Shown here piece after piece: positions 12,252-13,885 of a stretch of DNA of 13,885 nucleotides. The stretch is from CAYRVX01 sp964642165 (GTDB taxonomy: Bacteria; Planctomycetota; Phycisphaerae; SM23-33). Position 1 is the stretch's first letter. Every line of letters begins with the position of its first letter. The notes under the pieces are model-generated. The model had not been told where the DNA came from, did not search any database, and saw only the letters and a program-made list of their open reading frames with translations. The position numbers and the translations under genes were made by a program. Location of the stretch: assembly GCA_964642165.1 (NCBI GenBank), contig CAZXOC010000201.1, positions 1-13,885 on the forward strand. Direction: 5' to 3'.

Positions 12252-13885
12252 ATGAACGTTCAAAAGCTCGTGCTGCTTGGGATGACCGCGATGGCGCTTG
12301 GACCGTCGGGCCCCCCGGCCGGGGCGGGCGAGATCACCTACCGCGTCCGCAGCAAAGTCCTCCACCGGATCGACCCTCGCCTGTTCGGCCAGTTCATGGA
12401 GCGGCCCAGTTGGGGCGAGATCGGCCCCGAGGGGGCGCTCGTGCCCGGTACGAACGAGCTCCAGCCGGAGGTGCTGCGCCTGCTGCGGCGGATGAAGATC
12501 CCCATCCTGCGGTTCCCGGGCGGGACGGATGCGGACTATCTGGACTGGCGCGACATGGTGAGCCACGTCCCCGGCCGCGGGGCGAAGCGCCCGGTGAGCA
12601 CCGGCCACAAGGGCCACAAGGTCACCAACCGCTTCGGCTACGACGAGTTCCTCCGCTTCCGCGCGGGCGTCGGGGCCGAGGCGATCGTCGTGGTGAACCT
12701 GCGCGACGCCCTGCTGAAGCGCAAGGGCTTGCAGGAGCAGGCGCTGCACGTCGCGGGTCTGGTGGCCTACTGCAACGCGCCGCTCGGCGCGAAGCTGCCC
12801 GAGGGCATGCCCGACTGGCCGGCCGTGAGGGCCCGCAACGGCCAGACCAAGCCCTACGGCGTGACCTACTGGCAGATGGGCAACGAGACGTGGGCGTTCC
12901 TGAGGGACCTCGCCCGGCGCGTCCCCCGCCAGCCCGAGCGGCACCACGCCGCGTGCATCCTGGCGTTGGCGCGGGCGATGCTCGCCGTCGATCCGAGCAT
13001 CCGGTTCGTCCTCGACGGCGCGGGCGGGACGTACAAGTCGGCCGCGATCGTCCGCGAGCAGCTCGGCGAGAAGGTCAGCCACCTCGTCTTCCACGTCTAC
13101 ACGCCGTGGAGCATGGGCCAGGTGACCCGCCGGGGCGCCGCCGTGCCGCACCGGAAGCTCAGCGCGGCGGACATCTGGAACGCCTGGGTCGCCACGCCGG
13201 ACTTCGACGAGCGCGGCCTGGCGGTCCTGCGCAACGCGCTGCTGGGCGAGGCCCGCAAGGGCGGGTTCAAGCTGGCGGTCACCGAGTGGAACTGGAACGG
13301 CCGGTGGGTCGGCGGCGTTCGGGGCGACGTCGCGCTGAACTCGTCCTTCGCCAAGGGGATCGGGGCGGCGGGCTTCGTCCACGCCCTGATGCGCTCCGCC
13401 GACGTGATCGAGATCGGCTGCCAGTCCATGCTGGTGGGCAACTCGTGGGGCATCCACGCCGTCTGGGCCGACCGCCAGGCCCGCGAGCCGCCGCGCTACA
13501 TGCCCACCGGCCAGGTCACCATGCTCTACTCGCTCCACCACGGCGAGGGCCTGCTGGCGATGGACTCGGCCGGCGTGCCGACCTACCGCCAGCCCTTCCG
13601 CATGGGGGGCTTGCGGCCGAGAGAGAAAGTCGCCTGCGTCGACGCCCTCGCGACGGCCGGGCCGAAGGCCGTGTTCTTCCACGCCATCAACCGCCACTTC
13701 GAGCGGCCGATGGCCGTGCGTGTGGACCTGGTTGCGCTAGCGCCCCTGGCCGCCCGGGCCCGACACTACGTGCTCCGGGGCCGCCTGACCGACCGCCCCG
13801 CCGCCGGCCAGCCCGCCCAGATCGCGCGGATTTCCGAGTCGGAGGTCCTCCTCGACGGCACGACGCTGAAGCTGACCTTGCCCCC
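12252..13885 (+). CDS. Secreted GH51-type alpha-L-arabinofuranosidase, 3' end missing
   Basis: The frame runs open from ATG 12252 to the window edge (544 codons, no stop), so the C-terminus is missing. Residues 1-25 look like a signal peptide (K5, hydrophobic LVLLGMTAMALG, AGA|GE cleavage). GH51 landmarks follow in order: LFGQFMER (44-51), RFPGG (87-91), WRDM, FGYDEFLRF, RARNGQTKPYGVTYWQMGNE with acid/base E212, and AVTEWNWN with probable nucleophile E345. The 133-residue gap between the two glutamates is near that of known GH51 enzymes, which remove terminal L-arabinofuranosyl units from arabinoxylan or arabinan. The end of the visible part would be the beta-sandwich domain that follows the barrel. 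GGAGG lies 18 nt before the ATG, and GGGGG ends one base before it. A CGTGGTGACG-type inverted repeat near 12192-12214 and a GATAAT at 12240 may be regulatory but are weak. A long minus-strand frame over this gene is a shadow. Confidence 0.88.
   Translation, partial: MNVQKLVLLGMTAMALGPSGPPAGAGEITYRVRSKVLHRIDPRLFGQFMERPSWGEIGPEGALVPGTNELQPEVLRLLRRMKIPILRFPGGTDADYLDWRDMVSHVPGRGAKRPVSTGHKGHKVTNRFGYDEFLRFRAGVGAEAIVVVNLRDALLKRKGLQEQALHVAGLVAYCNAPLGAKLPEGMPDWPAVRARNGQTKPYGVTYWQMGNETWAFLRDLARRVPRQPERHHAACILALARAMLAVDPSIRFVLDGAGGTYKSAAIVREQLGEKVSHLVFHVYTPWSMGQVTRRGAAVPHRKLSAADIWNAWVATPDFDERGLAVLRNALLGEARKGGFKLAVTEWNWNGRWVGGVRGDVALNSSFAKGIGAAGFVHALMRSADVIEIGCQSMLVGNSWGIHAVWADRQAREPPRYMPTGQVTMLYSLHHGEGLLAMDSAGVPTYRQPFRMGGLRPREKVACVDALATAGPKAVFFHAINRHFERPMAVRVDLVALAPLAARARHYVLRGRLTDRPAAGQPAQIARISESEVLLDGTTLKLTLP

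Noticed and set aside
12201..13697. 498-codon minus-strand open frame
   Set aside because: The plus strand carries an uninterrupted frame with GH51 catalytic motifs and a signal peptide; the antisense translation resembles nothing.
1..13885. CRISPR arrays, tRNA/rRNA genes, insertion sequences or phage genes
   Set aside because: I saw no regularly spaced repeats, cloverleaf-like sequences or transposase/integrase motifs. The regular repeats inside the kinase gene are TPR codons, not a CRISPR array.

Overview
The window is GC-rich bacterial DNA. Every gene I can support lies on the plus strand. An ECF-type sigma factor followed directly by a membrane Ser/Thr kinase with a long TPR tail is an arrangement typical of Planctomycetota and relatives in the PVC group. 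A tungsten/molybdenum aldehyde oxidoreductase points to an anaerobic or facultative lifestyle, and a secreted arabinofuranosidase points to plant or algal polysaccharide use. I cannot name the species from sequence alone.

Layout. (1) 1-4054, signalling: a textbook sigma70-type promoter (21-49), an ECF-like sigma factor (200-832) and a 1065-aa receptor-like kinase (857-4054) with zinc ribbon, kinase domain, one membrane helix and seven TPR units of about 48 residues. (2) 4055-4652, a 598-nt spacer: a minus-strand remnant resembling a GH39-like glycoside hydrolase, a cluster of perfect palindromes, a REP-like extragenic palindrome and a candidate promoter. (3) 4653-8557, a metabolic operon: a DHDPS/NAL-family lyase, an aldehyde ferredoxin oxidoreductase (AOR), a MoaD/ThiS sulfur carrier and a ThiF/MoeB-type E1 activating enzyme, with two stem-loops between the first two genes and an 8-codon mini-ORF overlapping the moaD start. 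(4) 8558-9500: a decayed pseudopilin-like fragment, a candidate terminator and otherwise no gene. (5) 9501-12056: a large exported protein with a transglutaminase-like Cys/His core. (6) 12252-13885: the first 544 codons of a secreted GH51-type alpha-L-arabinofuranosidase, cut by the window edge.

How the genes may work together (inference). The MoaD and ThiF-like proteins probably supply the dithiolene sulfur of the pterin cofactor needed by the AOR. DHDPS/NAL-family enzymes often release or form an aldehyde; 2-keto-3-deoxy-sugar-acid aldolases and dehydratases belong to this family. The lyase may therefore make the aldehyde that the AOR oxidises. The nearby arabinofuranosidase and the GH39-like remnant make a pentose-derived acid an attractive but unproven substrate. 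The strongest candidate for something not well described is this four-gene lyase-AOR-sulfur-transfer cassette with its palindrome-rich upstream region.
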